Of a stretch of 64,000 nt of DNA, positions 38,906-51,855 are shown in pieces. A program made the translations under genes and the position numbers. The notes below the pieces were generated by a model, which saw nothing but the letters and a program-made list of their open reading frames with translations, was not told where the DNA came from and did no database searches. Source of the DNA: Acanthochromis polyacanthus (Eukaryota; Chordata; Actinopteri; Pomacentridae); contig NC_067124.1 of NCBI RefSeq assembly GCF_021347895.1, positions 21,628,521-21,692,520 of the forward strand, given 5' to 3'. Position 1 is the first letter of the stretch. Every line of letters begins with the position of its first letter.

Positions 38906-41900
38906 TGACTACAAAATCCATTTAACAATGTCAGGTTAGGCGGGATTTAATGATGTATAGAACAAAAGATGAAATAGTTACTCAGGAACATTCCAAACCT
39001 AAAAACAACAATGGGCTATAAACCAACCCACAATAAGCAAGTATATTATGAGTCCACTATCAAGAAGGCTGTTCAAGTGCTGTTTCTGCTCTGATTATGA
39101 ATTGAGGAGTTAGAAGAGATGTCTGAGACGACATGAGTGGGATTACATGAGACCAATGTTATAGACAGGAAGAGGAGGACAGTTTGTTCTGCTGCAGTAT
39201 TGTTTCTTGATTGTATTTGGGTGATATGAGGCTTTTCCACTTTTCCTGTGGAGCTATGAAATAATTTCTTTGAACTCTATCTTGAACGCAAGCCAGTCGA
39301 CCTCAAACAACGTAATGCTCTTTAAAGTCAGTGACAAATCCATAGCTGTACTGGAGGGCAAGACCCTGTACCATATCCACCATAGAGAAAAAATTGCCTC
39401 TACTTTCCTTGCCACTCACAAAGCAGTGTCAGTACAGTGCTGTTGACAGGGCAGAGCAGGAAGTCTAGTCTACCTTCGCCGGCCGCTGTAATGTTTTCAA
39501 ATGACACCATTCATCATAATTTCATCCTTAATATGACCAGTTGGGATTGAAACATTGCTCCATGTGGTGAGGGTGAACAGCCTTTGGGATCATTACATTA
39601 GAGCGTAGACTCAATCCTTCATGCCTGGTTTTTAAAAATCTTTTTAAAGTTAGGTCTCTATCATTATTGTGATAAAGGAGCGTTGCCTTCACTTCATTCT
39701 TTCTTCTCAACCAATTCTCTCCCAGCAATCTCCACAGTATCACAGGTGATTGATGATATGCCAAGGTTAAACCTGCCATCAATCTGCAACAGGCAAGAAG
39801 AAAACAATATCACCAAGAACATTAAACTCAGCTCAACCGTCCAATCACATCGGTTTGTCTTCCAGTTGACCAAAAAGCCACATTGTTCAATTACGTGTTC
39901 AGACTGGGTTGACTGTAGTAATCTCATCAGATTGTTTTTGCGACTGTGTTCACATTTTTTTAAAAGTATTTTTCAGTCCACACATAAGCTGTAAGAAACA
40001 TAATGCTGTCTTTCGACAACAAACTGAGGACAGATGCACGAATAGAAACATCACTTTGTTTCATTCAGTTGCACTGAAATTAGACACACATCTTGTCTGT
40101 AAAATGTGAGTTAGACACGACCACTATAATTATCTATGCACGCACATTTCCATATTGTACATCTGACCTGTGATTACAGTTTATGAGAATCTGAAAAATG
40201 CATCGTTAATATGATGTACAGTTACACATAGAGTTTAAGGTACAATACTGGCAGCAGTTTTGAAGCGTTTCTTACTCTAGCTAACTGTTCTCTTACCTGC
40301 TGGTGCACCATCAGTCACTTCAATGGTTAAGCTGCTAAGTGCTTGTCATGAGGGAATGGTATTAGAATTTGATTTGGTTATCAAGATATAATTAAGTGTC
40401 TCTCGACTCAAGGCAGCATCTCATCAAAAAACTCCACATCATGTTTCTTAGACTCCATTAAGCAGCTAATAGCATCATGTCATGAAACGCAAGAGACTCG
40501 ACCAGCAAGAAAATTGTTCACACTGCTATGCACATGGTGAGTCATTTCTAGGACTGCAGTCTAGATGATACTACAGTGACCAAGCAACACGCTGCTGACT
40601 TAAAAAAACAAAAAACAACATACATTCACCAATTTCACAGACTTTGAGAAATGCTGCCAATAAACAAAACAGACAAATTAAGAAGCTCAATTATTTTTCT
40701 CTATGCAAAGTCAATATTCTAAGTTTGGAAATTAGTTGTGAAAAAGCACAAGCAAATATCCATCAAACACAGCAGGCATGACATATCTAAAGCCATTATA
40801 CCTGGAAAACTGACACGGACTTAGACACACGGACATGAAAAAGACGCTAAAATACTCTCAGCTAGCATTTTACCCACTCTAATAAATAATAGTGTTAATT
40901 AGGTAGATATGGCCCAACGAAGTGTACATTCTATGATTCTGCTTTCTATTCTGCTGTAGAACAGTTTAATATCTATAAAACCTGTACTGTAACTGCATCC
41001 TAATACATACAATCAGCAAACCCAACTTAGTGTAAATTATGCAGTCTGTGCTAATAATGAAAACTATTGATTATCAGTATCAATGGTATACACGCAGACT
41101 GTACACAGTCACTGGTTTGAGTTGAAAAGTTAAGTCATTTTGCTGATTAACCTAATGTGTTGTTATCAAAGAGCTTCCAAACCACTATGACATGTCTGTG
41201 TGAGTTCTGTTAAACTTAGATCCGGTCATGTTTTATTCTACTTAATTTGAGGGTAAAATCAAGCGCTATTGTTAAGAGAAAAGAGCAGCGCATTAAAATT
41301 TAATAATGACAGTTTAAATGTAATCATGGTTCTTAATTATGTTTTCAGCCACGCTTAAGAGTTTCTTAAACTTCAGCCGTTTTTAAAATGTTTCATTCTG
41401 TCTGAGGAAGTTCTAACAAGCCATTATCTCAACTTGGAAGTTTATCGCTTTCAAGCTGCCATTTGCCAGTACACCGATATTAAATCCAACACTCTATGAA
41501 GATTAGAGACACATAGCGGGTAGTCGAGCAGAAAACAGTACGGGACATTATGGTCAGCAGTCAAATGGAGCATATAATTGCTTAATTGACTCCGCTGAAT
41601 GTCATTTTTAACATTGTCCAGAACAAGTTATTTTTGATATCGAATTTTGGAGATCTCTGTGCTAATGGTTATTAACCAAGATGTCCATATGTAATAAACT
41701 TCTTCGCAACAGACTGAATCTTTTGGGTCCAACGTGCAGATTCATTGAAGAATATTGCAATGATGATGTATAGATTCTGCTGTGCTTTGTTGGTCTAGAC
41801 TACTTTAATCAGAAGCAACAGCCAGCATCTGGTTAGTGTGGCACCTTCATTAAAAGATTAGAAAAGAGAGGTTAATTAAAACTCAGGCTGCCAAATTGTG

Positions 41901-42079
41901 AGAGAAAATTTCAGCTTACGATATTTTTATAACTTCTTTCATAAGCCGTGCCGTTGAACCTTTCATTTCTTTCTTCTCAAATCAACTCATAAGAGAAACA
42001 ACCACTGACAGGCAAAGCAAAGATCATCTGATTAGCATGCAGCATTCTTCTGAGACTTTCATGTTGATGTTATTGTGAT

Positions 42080-42425
42080 ATATACCACCCACCTAAACAT
42101 TGTTACAGACAATGAAAGCCCCCTAGTGCAATCTCCCACACTTCAAAGCTCAGGAATGGCTTGAGGAACACAACTAACTGAGAAATGCTGACCTTGGCTC
42201 CAAATTCCCCACATCTCAAAGCATGTACAGGAGCAAGAACACGCCCAAACCACAGAGGACCTACCTCAACAACCTGCAGGACCGAGAATCCGCTGCAGAT
42301 GTCCCGGTTGTCAGATAACACAGAACACACCCAGAGGTCCGTGACTCAATGGTTCAGAGCTTTTTCAGCGGCACGGAAGGGGCGTACACCATACTAGGCA
42401 GTTGGTTTTAATGACATCGGCATGG
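42080..42425 (+). mobile_element. Decayed transposase C-terminus, Tc1/mariner type
   Basis: CCACCCACCTAAACATTGTT near 42086, GGAATGGCTTGAGGAACACA near 42151, TTGGCTCCAAATTCCCCACA near 42193 and CCATACTAGGCAGTTGG near 42390 follow the order of a common teleost transposase 3' region. There the second of these encodes an EWFEEH-like block, the third a PNSPDLNPIE-like block and the last the stop and 3' flank. Here the reading frame is interrupted and part of the sequence after PNSPH is missing, so E-loop function is lost. An open frame at 42185-42397 is a remnant of this coding sequence. Confidence 0.75.
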
Positions 42426-44885
42426 CCTTGTTCACTGACAGTGGTAGTATGCTGAAATTTAGCAAGCATAATGTTCAGCAGGTTAGCTTACAGAACAGCT
42501 GGAAGTGATTGAATGCTTAATGGCATTTGATGAGTTTGTGCCAGATAAATTGCTAGGTGGGTGATACGATTTATCCTGAGGGGAACATGAAGGTCTGACA
42601 TTTCTGGGCAAGTCAACCAATACCTGTCAACCTGCAGGCGATACAGAAGGAAAAATCTGAGGATAGCCAAAATCATGAAGGTTTGCTCTCGTGAGTATCT
42701 ATAAAAAATTATATTCCATGTAATTTCTTTACATATGGAAATATTTCAGTGGATATGTAAAGATTCCGACCTGGAAAGTCAGTAGGCCTCATTCTCTGAC
42801 AACCATGATCACCAAAACTAGATTTCACAGCAATTTATCAAATGGACAGTTACATATTTCAGTCTAAGTGGGGCACCAACAGACTGATTGACATAAGATG
42901 CTGCTAAAGTAGCTAAAAGTCATATCTTTACCTTCATGTTAGATGTGAGCCTGAGCTGAACTTAATGGCTTTCCTGTGGAAATGATGGCCTATGTTATGG
43001 GCTGCAGAACTGCATGTCATTTGCTTTGTGTTGGAATACTCCAGTATTGGCCCATAAGTGCCATTACTCAAAGTCACTGTGTTCATTTGATTACCCCTGT
43101 GTGGCAGATGGGCCTCTGTAATAAACAGGAGCAATTATTTATGGAAATGACTTCATGGGCAATTAGCAAGATGTGAGCGTGGGCTGATAGTCATTAAAAC
43201 AATTTTATTTTCTGATTCAGAGTAAACAATAATATTTTTAGCTTCCTCAAACCTCAAGAAATGAACTTGGAGTTTCATTGCAGAAACTCTGCAGACAACG
43301 TGCATAATTAGACTTATGTATTTGTTCATATTTATGTGTTTTAAAGAGATGTTGATCTGATGAACTTCTTTTTTCAGTTAAATGTTTTCTCCTTTTAAAA
43401 TGCCTGGGGGTTCAGCTTACGTATTTTCTGGATATCCAGTTGCTATGGGAATTCAATGGTCATGGGCAATTCTATGAAAACATTGTGCTATATGTACATC
43501 CCACATAAAAATCTCTATTTAAATATGGATTTTACATCGGAAAGCATCGCTGTATTGCCAGAAAGCACAATGTCTCCTATCAGCTGACTGTGGTGCGATT
43601 GCATCTTTAAATTCAACCTGATGGTCTTGTTTCCGTCATAGATTTTAAAAACAGCACACTGCACAGAAGCAATCTTAAGCAGCAGCAGGTCTGCAGTATC
43701 CTTACAATAATGTAACCTAACAGTATCGCTTTTCTCAAGTCAGTGAGGCATGTGCACTGTGGGAGTATAAATCTTCCTCCACCCTTCTTCCTTTGTCATT
43801 TCATTTCTAAATGCGCTTTAGTCTGCATGACCACAAAAATCACCATTGATCTGCTTCTAATGGTCAGATCAATAATTAAATCTCTTTATAATAAGTGTAA
43901 ATTCATAAACTGTGTTTGTGAGTAGGGCGTTGTTTTGAGAGGTATCGATGTGGTTGCATATCTCTCCAACTGATATGTTTTAAACGTACTGATGACTTTA
44001 GCTACATCTAGTGTGGAGACAAAAATAGCCACGCTGTCAGTGACTGTGGACAAGTGCTGAGAATTACCATCTGCTTCTGGAAAATACTGTAGGTTTAGTC
44101 AAGATTATGATACTCCTAAGCTATTAGTAGAGCCTCTACCTGCAGTTTACTGCCTGGTTTACAAGGCTGGTAAATAATTTATATATTTTTTGAGGAAGTG
44201 ATATTCACCCCCTGTAGACCTAAAAGGTTTATACAGCAGTTTCCTCCCAGGTGAAGAAGCCTGCAGCAGTTCTCTCTGCAGGCTTCTGTATGCTGTGAAA
44301 GCAGGTCATTGCGATCCTTGGTTGCATTTCATTGCAACAGAACTCTCTAGTGACTGTTGTAGTTATATTGGGAGCAAAGAACCAAGTAAAATAATGTAGC
44401 TATTCAGCAATAAAGTGTGTGTCGAAAGGTTGGGGTGGACTGAAGGGTCAACAAAGCATTGGACCGTAGACTCAGGGAATCTGTTCAGTTCTTCCACTAA
44501 CTGCTCCTTAATCATGTTTACTATTTTAACCACAACATTAAAAAGACACCGATGTTTCACTTTACCTAGAGTTGTTTTTACACTTAAACCTTATCAAAGA
44601 CATAAACTGTGCTACGATCCGGGTTTTATGGGTTGTATTCAGAGGATTGGAAAAAGCATAATTTATGGTTGTTTGTCATTTGAGGACACCTTAAATTGTA
44701 CATTTTTTACAAGTGCTTAATCAAAAGTAACTGCATCTAGCTCTCCAGTTAATGTTTGCTTTTATCTTCAATTATATCTTGATTGAACTAAATATGTAGT
44801 CCTAATAGTCTTGAGTCTGACTCCAACGAGTACTTTCATTATTGATTGCTCTGCTGATAAATCTATGTGTGGCATCTTTAGATAT
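42426..44885. other. Intergenic DNA, no gene seen
   Basis: No gene, RNA or repeat family recognised. Confidence 0.45.
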
Positions 44886-44889
44886 TTTC

Positions 44890-45105
44890 CTTTTGGTCCA
44901 GATGGCAATCTCAAACCCAGAGATACTGCAGATATGTCAATATAAAACAACAGAATCTTCTGTTATCGCATTTGAGAAGTTGGAACTTGGGAATGTTTGG
45001 TATTCTTTCTCGAAAAATGTCTGATTAATGGAATATTAAAAGCTGCATATTAATTCTCTGCTAGTTGATTAATCTGTGAGTCAACTAACTGATTCATCTC
45101 TGATC
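44890..45105 (+). repeat. Old MITE-like repeat copy
   Basis: AAACCCAGAGATACTGCAGA, GCATTTGAGAAGTTGGAACT, AATGTTTGGTATTCTTTCTC and TAGTTGATTAATCTGTGAGT follow the family order on the plus strand. The right terminus is partly degraded. Confidence 0.8.
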
Positions 45106-45425
45106 ATAACATCCATTCAAACATGAAATGCAGTTTGTACAGAATAATGCATACTAATTTCTGTCTCATTTTTCCAGTTTATTTAAATTCTGTACACAAA
45201 AAAGCTTTATCTCGTGAAAGCAGGAAGGTCAGTGCTTCATGCATAGAAATTGAGCTGTTTGTTTAAAGAAAGCTATTGTATTTTAGTTTGTATACAAAAA
45301 TGAGCAACATGAGCTTTGCCACCTTTGTTACTAATTGTACCTAGTTTTAACATACATGTCCACTGGATCTGGCAATTTCCCGCATCCCATTTATTGTCTG
45401 GTCACATGTGTTTCGAGCAGCATGG

Positions 45426-45999
45426 ACTAATCTTCTAGCCTAGCCGCGCTAGACCCATGCTCTGAAGACGCAAGGGTCTGGGCACGCTCGACAGGGAGGG
45501 AGGCGGGCTAAAAGGTTGTCTATCAAATCACTCTGCAGCAATTGGGTAGGTATACAACCAATCAGCGCAACGAATAGGCTCCTAGAGCGCAGGAAATCGG
45601 AGGATGCGGTAGTTCGGTGAAGCCTTATTTATACAGTCAATGGGTGAAGCTCAAGTATATTACAGACATGTTAACAGAAAGATTATTCAGAGTCGGTGCT
45701 AATGGAGCTCAACGACTGTTGTCGTTTTTGTTGTCGACCCTGGTAGAGAATTAAATTTGTTGCCATGGGTTGTCTAGCGCGGCTAGGCTAGTTGTTTCCA
45801 GTTGTTTCTGTCAGTATCGTCGCGCCTCTGTCGTCACTTAGTTACGCCCGCCTTCTGACTCTACACTTCATGGTGATTGGTCCGGCCAGTTTTAGGAGAA
45901 TCCAGCCTCGAGCCTTATGGAGGGTAACTAGACCCACCCTGGCAGAGAATTAAATTCGTTGCCGTGGGTTGTCTAGCGCGGCTAAGCTACTAATCTTCT
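45426..45999. mobile_element. hAT-like MITE with duplicated terminal segment
   Basis: ACTAATCTTCT flanks the unit at 45426-45436 and 45989-45999; an 8-bp hAT-type duplication (CTAATCTT) fits inside this. The left end reads CTAGCCTAGCCGCGCTAGAC and the right end GTCTAGCGCGGCTAAGCTA, a clear inverted repeat. A second, perfect copy of the right end, GTCTAGCGCGGCTAGGCTAG, sits internally at 45772-45791. The 53-55 bp before each right end are direct repeats (45737-45791 and 45936-45988). Contains CCAATCAGCGCAAC and GTGATTGGTCC CCAAT-box-like strings. GC- and CpG-richer than the flanks. No coding capacity. Confidence 0.85.
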
Positions 46000-46855
46000 G
46001 CTTTATGCAAATACGATGCGGCTTGCGGAGGTCTGACGCACTGCAAAACTTTTGTTAAAGTCTAAACTAGCTGCCGGTAAACTAAAACAAGGACAGATTC
46101 TACTGCTCAGCTTATTTTTCAAATCAAATGCTTTCAGACATACTTTGCAATGAAGTGTTTTTGAAATAAAAGAAAAAGTTTGGACACGTACCATAACACC
46201 TATTAAAGTCAGAGGTAAGACATAAAGTGAAAATCACAGAAGTGATGACGAGTTTAGTCAAAATTTAGTGACTCTACTAGCATTAAAAATTTAAGTCTGT
46301 TCGGTGGAAGCACAAGTAAGATTTGTTTTGCTGCTGGATCTGTCAGTGCTGATGGTTTCTGTGAGAATCACCAGTTCATTGTGGAATTTAATCCCACCCC
46401 AGTCGTTTGTTAGTCTTAATTAATAAATGACTTTTCATTGCAAAAGCTACAAACCAGACAAGCAATCAATCCTGGAAGAATGTATTGCTCCATTGATAAT
46501 ACAATAATCTCTCAGCAAACATATTGTTGCAGCTGGAGTGTAAAGAGGAAATAATTAGAAAAAAATTCTACTGTAAAATACAGCTCTGTCAAGAAAGGGC
46601 AGAAATGATAAGTTGAGTGTTTGGTCAACATTATTTACATGTTTAAGGCATTTTGAAAGCAAAAATGTCACATATTTGATGATTTCAGCTTCTGCAATGT
46701 CAGATTTCACTCATTTTTCTTGCCTTAAATTATTATATATGAAATAATTTATGGGTTAGTTTCAGTCACACAAGCATGTTCTTTGTCTTTTTGGTGTAGT
46801 CCAGATAAAGATGTCTTTCTGCTACCATCACTTGAGACACATTCACTGTACTGAC
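46000..46855. other. Intergenic DNA, no gene seen
   Basis: AT-rich sequence without recognisable features. Confidence 0.45.
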
Positions 46856-46859
46856 ACGA

Positions 46860-47140
46860 TATCTAGTTTGGTAATTACATATGACTTCTAACACCAATTA
46901 GCTGCACCTATGTTGAATTAGTTGAGTCACTTTAAAAGAAGTGAATACATATGCAGTCATTTATTTTGTGTAATATATTTTAAATCATTTGACAGCTACT
47001 TGTTGAAATCTGTTTTCATTTTGACATGAAAGAGTCTTTTTTGTAGATTACAGTCAAAAAAGCAAACTAAATAGACCATGATTCAGTACTGAGATGCAAG
47101 GAGTGTGAAAGCTTTGTACAGTATCACAACTACTACAGTG
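46860..47140. mobile_element. Decayed Tc1-type terminal remnant
   Basis: AATTAGCTGCACCTATGTTG near 46897, GTCACTTTAAAAGAAGTGAA near 46927, CATTTATTTTGTGTAATATA near 46959 and TTTCATTTTGACATGAAAGA near 47012 occur in the order of a common Tc1-type terminal region. It ends in a degraded inverted-repeat end near AAAGCTTTGTACAGTAT (47108-47124). No transposase sequence remains. Orientation cannot be fixed. Confidence 0.68.
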
Positions 47141-47280
47141 TACCTTTTTAGCTGTACTGGTAGTTACTGGTTCCTCCTGCCCTTTTGTGACTGAAACTAG
47201 TTGCAGTTGTTTTTTTCCTTAAGAAAGCAGCCTATTATCAGCTACAGACTTAAATAGCTCTTGTTGAATCTGTTCATTGG

Positions 47281-47816
47281 TTAATAAGCTTCAGTGTACC
47301 GCCAGCGGTACACCTACTAATTTGCATAGGAATTTCAGGAATGTCCGACGGCTGCAAACACGATTATACAAACACTATACGCCGATGGAAAGCTTAGATT
47401 CTCATGAATCTGCCGGTATAAACCACTTTCAGATGCGATTACCACAGCGGGTGAGAAAAACACATTTGTCCGACAAAAACAAATATTCATCCATCCGTTC
47501 TCTATACACGGCTTCAACGCACACAGCGCGACTCACATTTCCGGGTTTATTATTACACACAAAAAAAAGATTCCATAAAAAACGGCCATAATCCAACCTT
47601 TTACATCCAGATGACACAAGCCAGTAAACTATTTTATCCAAAACATGTCCTGAAGTCGGTATAAAATCCCCGAATCGGTCATTTTCACGGAAATGCACCT
47701 CGCGATGCCCGTCCAATATTCCCTGTATTTTTCGTAATTTTTTTTATTTAAAAATAGAATATTAGCGATTTTTTGTACTGAAAACGGCTGGAATTGACTG
47801 AAGCTTAAAGGGTTAA
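47281..47816. mobile_element. piggyBac-like MITE with TTAA duplication
   Basis: TTAA lies at both edges (47281-47284 and 47813-47816). Read inward, the right end is CCCTTTAAGCTTCAGT and the left end is TAAGCTTCAGTG, so the inverted repeats agree over TAAGCTTCAGT but the left has lost its outer CCCTT. The interior contains TACCGCCAGCGGTA (a small palindrome) and a long GC-richer stretch with no transposase similarity. The open frames here are by chance. Confidence 0.8.
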
Positions 47817-50800
47817 GAAATGTCTGTCCAATTAGCATCGTCTGGGATTTTTTTTTTTTTTTTGTATGGCGACAGGGACAACAGGAGGGGAGAGTCCTTG
47901 GAGAAGCATGGCGACATGATTAATGTAAATGTATTTCTTTCATCATGTGGTGCAGTGCAGACAGCTTGGAGGCTCAGTATGCGAGTTGGCAATGTGCCCG
48001 TTGCCTGTGTCCCTCACTGGGCATAGCCAGTATGGTCCTGGCACTGCCAACCAGGTCTCACATTTCCTGAAGGAATCTGGGCCCCCTGTTGTGGTAAAGA
48101 CACACGGGGGAACAAAGACAGACATGATAATAATGTTTGTATTCACAAAATATGTCTTTCAATACCAAGAGATATCCTCTCTTTGGCTTTATAAACCGAT
48201 GTCAGGGGTGCAGCCGTTCCAGCGGAGCTGTTTAGTTTCCATTTGTTAGACACTGCAGTTTTGAGCAGCTTTCAGGCTGCTGTGTGTCTGACTGTAAAAT
48301 AATTCAAGGAAATAGACTGCTAAATTAAAAACCCAAAAAGAAGGAATACAGAAAAAGAGGGAACATTTCGTGGTAGCTGAGTTTACACTGCTGAATTTGT
48401 CAGCTTCATTGGTAGATGAGGGCGGCCCAGTTTTTGGAGCATGATAGAATTGTTTTGGGAACTCATGCTTGAATTTCACGAGTTAAGGGTTTCTGTTCTG
48501 ATTTATTGCCTGTCTCTATTCACATTTGAGGTGGGCTGTCTAGTTTTTGCATCTTTGCTGTTGTCTTTTTATTTGTATTTTTTTACTTTAGAGTTCAGAC
48601 TTTTTCTTTCAGTACTATACTGTTTTATCTTTATTTAAAAAGGTAGCATGTAATTTCTTTCAGTGTTAAAATGTGTATGTATAAACCGTTCCTAAGTTTG
48701 ACAGCATTTTGATTGACACCTACAAAAACACAATCTCACAGTTCCAAACTAACAATAGAAAACTAGCATGGCTGAAAGCTTCAATTTTGTCAACACTGTC
48801 AAGTAAAGTATTGCCTTTCTAAGTAAGCTTGAATAAAATATCCTGTAAACAGCTTTCATTTTCAAGACCACATCAAATTCTGAGGATCTTTGTCTTGTTG
48901 GAATCAAAACACATGTAATTGAGATGCAGCCAGAATCATAAATGCAGGTTTCTGAACAACAGATTGGACTTGGTTCAAAAACAGAAAAACTAAACAAACA
49001 TCCTCCTACTTTTAGAACATAGTAATTAAAGTAGAAACAATACCTGCACACCTGGGCTGCAGTACAAAGCTACAGTTCTTCTCTAAGTGCTATAAATAAT
49101 CATAGATGTTATCAAACTTTACCAACTCAAACTTTTTCAGCAGAAATCGATTTTATAGCTGTACAGTACCTCCTCAAGTCCAAGTAAGTGGGTTCCATTT
49201 CAGATCAACAAATACTGATTTTAACATGCTCCGTATATGCGACCATGTGTCTGCTCTGTATCCTGTCTCTGTGACTCTGCATCAGTATTTAGGGAATTCT
49301 ACCATACTGACATGGAAGTGTGTTTTCAGTGCTGATTGCACAAAAACTACCAAGCTGAATGCCATGAAAATTGGAGAGGTGGAGCATGGCCACTTAAATT
49401 CTAATTCTCATCTGGATTGCTTTCTTTGAAATTGTGACAAAGGGTATTGGATTTGGCGGAGTACTGCGGTCTCTGAGTGCGCTTCTTGTTATTTTGAAAA
49501 GTAACAGCAGCAGTATAGCTGCACTTCATCCTGTGATGGTTAAACGTTGCCATTAGTTTGCTGTTTATGTGTGTGCTGAACCATGGGTGGGGATCAGTAC
49601 GGATCATAAATCAACTAGTCTGTTACACTGCAGGTTCCTCCACATTTTCTATTTCAATATTCCAGAGTTAGACTATTTGAATGCTATTTGTTATCTAAGT
49701 ACAGATGGTAGATCTTTGTCATGGAAATAAACAGTTTAAAGTCAGACACATGCTATACTCTGACAATATAGTAAGATTTTACTTTGACTACACACTTCTG
49801 TGACAAGTATTGTCTTGTCTGTATGATAATGTAATGGCACGATGCATAATGAACTCCATATAGTAGTAGTATAATGAATGCACAACTAGTTGGCTCAAAA
49901 TGCACCTTGCCATGTGCAAAGTACAAGCAATACGTAAGCCAGCTTGCCTAAATGTAGAAGGTATATCTGAATATCTGCTCTAAAGGTCAGTTTCCTGAAA
50001 TCCCCTAAATTTAATTTTCCTTTTACCCCCTAGTGGTATCAAGCCTCGCACATAGTTTTGGATTCTATTGTCAGAGGTTTTTAGATTTCCGCTGCTAAGA
50101 CGTTTGCTGTCACCCCAATACAATTGAGAAGAATGGCATTTCATTCGAGGGGCTCAAAGGATAAAAAATGAAATTGGAAAACCCAACAGCGCCTTTGTTG
50201 CCAGGCTATGTGCCTTTCCAGAAACAATATTCTAATACTCTAGGTGATTCACAACCCTTACTGTGAATATCCTCCTCTACTTTTAACCTACACTGCAAAA
50301 GCCAGATACATAAAGGTACAGTATAAAGCAGTGGATCGTTCATCAGGGGAAAGATAATCAACTTAAGTCAAAGTCATATCTTGGAGAAAATGATGAAAGC
50401 ATACATCTCAATATTTCTCCTACTCTACTGGAAAAGCAGGTCTCCTAACAAATCCTGGCATCTTCAAAGCTGTAAATCTCTGCAGAGAGCAGTAAATGGT
50501 GTGTCATGAACGCTACACTGGGTTGACAAATGAATATTTATGATGGTGAGAACCATAACAATTAGCATTAGCTTTCATCAGGATTCTGGGTTAAATTACT
50601 CCACTCATGAGGCTCCTCAAAGCCTTTGAACGTTAAAACACTTAATTGACAAGGAGGATGGGCCACTACAAAACAATCACTCTGTAGAGACAGCAAAATT
50701 AACTTGGGTCTTTTAAAATAGAGTGATTTATCGCTGCGTATCACACAACTGTGATCAAGTATTAACGTCATAAACACGCCATGCTTATTTTACTTCATAA

Positions 50801-51230
50801 CCATATTAAAAAATTTGCACATTGTCCATTTTACAACAATAATTGATGCTTAAATGCGTTACAGTACACTCACACACTGCATGAAAAAAAGCCTTCTCCC
50901 AGTTGGATGGCTTGTAATGACTTTGGTGATGCCTTAGCTTAATGTTTTGTCCAAGACATGATAGTTTATGACCAAATGTATGCTATACTTTTAAAATCCA
51001 TATTAGTATCAGCTGTTCTTTATCTTTAGCTCTAATTAGAAAGTGTTATTATGCTAACAGTTTCCACCAAGATGGTGCTTTGTTACCATGCTGATAATGA
51101 CAATTAGTTTAAAGTATTGCAGTGTAGTAATATCCAGACTCACAAAGCTGTTAGCATAGTTGTAGGTAAGTTGCATTAAAACCTAGGCAACAATATTTGT
51201 CAATTGTTAGAAAAATCATCAGTATTTCTT
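47817..51230. other. Intergenic DNA, no gene seen
   Basis: T-run at about 47850-47864. No gene, RNA or repeat family recognised. Confidence 0.45.
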
Positions 51231-51234
51231 TTAA

Positions 51235-51855
51235 CCCATCCCTCCATTTCCCTGCGCTTTCTGGGGTTAGTGGTAGCAGGCTAACCAGGACCTTCTAGAT
51301 GTTCCTCTCCCCAGGAACATTTCCCAGCTCCTGTTGTGTAAAGCCAAGGTGTTTTCAGTCCAGATGAGATGAGTTTTCTAGTGAATTCTGGGTCTGGACA
51401 TGCCCAGAAAACCTCAAAAGGAAACCCAGAAGGCAACTAATCAGATTTCTGAACCACCTCACCTGATGTGAAAGAACAGTGACTCTACTCCAAACTCCCT
51501 CTGGTTTTCCGAGCTCCTCACTCTATTACTGAAGCCCTGCACAACTAGCCTACAAAGGAAACCTATTTCAGCCACTTGTATCTACAATCTCATTCTTTTT
51601 AGCCAGAGCTCATGACCCTAGGTTATGGTTGGAACAAAGACCGACTGTTAAATTGAGAGCTTTGCCTTCCAGCTCAGCTTCCCCTCCACAGTAGTATGGT
51701 ATAGTATTTTTCCATCACTTATGAACAAAATTCCAAGATGCTTTAACTGCTTTGCTTGAGACAGCAACTCACCCACAACCTATAGGGACCATTCCACTGG
51801 TTTCTGACTAGAACTATTGCCTCAGACTTGGAAATGCTGACTCTTTTGATAGTTA
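51235..51855 (-). mobile_element. Decayed LINE reverse-transcriptase C-terminal fragment
   Basis: Read on the plus strand, the segment follows the antisense of a very common teleost non-LTR retrotransposon: GTTCCTCTCCCCAGGAACAT near 51301, GGACATGCCCAGAAAACCTC near 51396, GCCACTTGTATCTACAATCT near 51573, AGCTCATGACCCTAGG near 51607 and GCCTCAGACTTGGAAATGCT near 51820. The sense strand is minus and would encode the region after the polymerase core through the C-terminal end, but indels and stops disrupt it throughout. The clade (L2/Rex-type) is not certain. It is 5'-truncated, as is usual for LINE copies. Confidence 0.88.

Larger units (their letters stand above)
36346..42079. other. Intergenic or intronic DNA, no gene seen
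   Basis: No gene recognised. TACAGTGGTGGGAAAAGC near 36515 resembles a Tc1-type end but nothing interpretable follows. Small repeats inside this stretch are listed separately. Confidence 0.5.
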
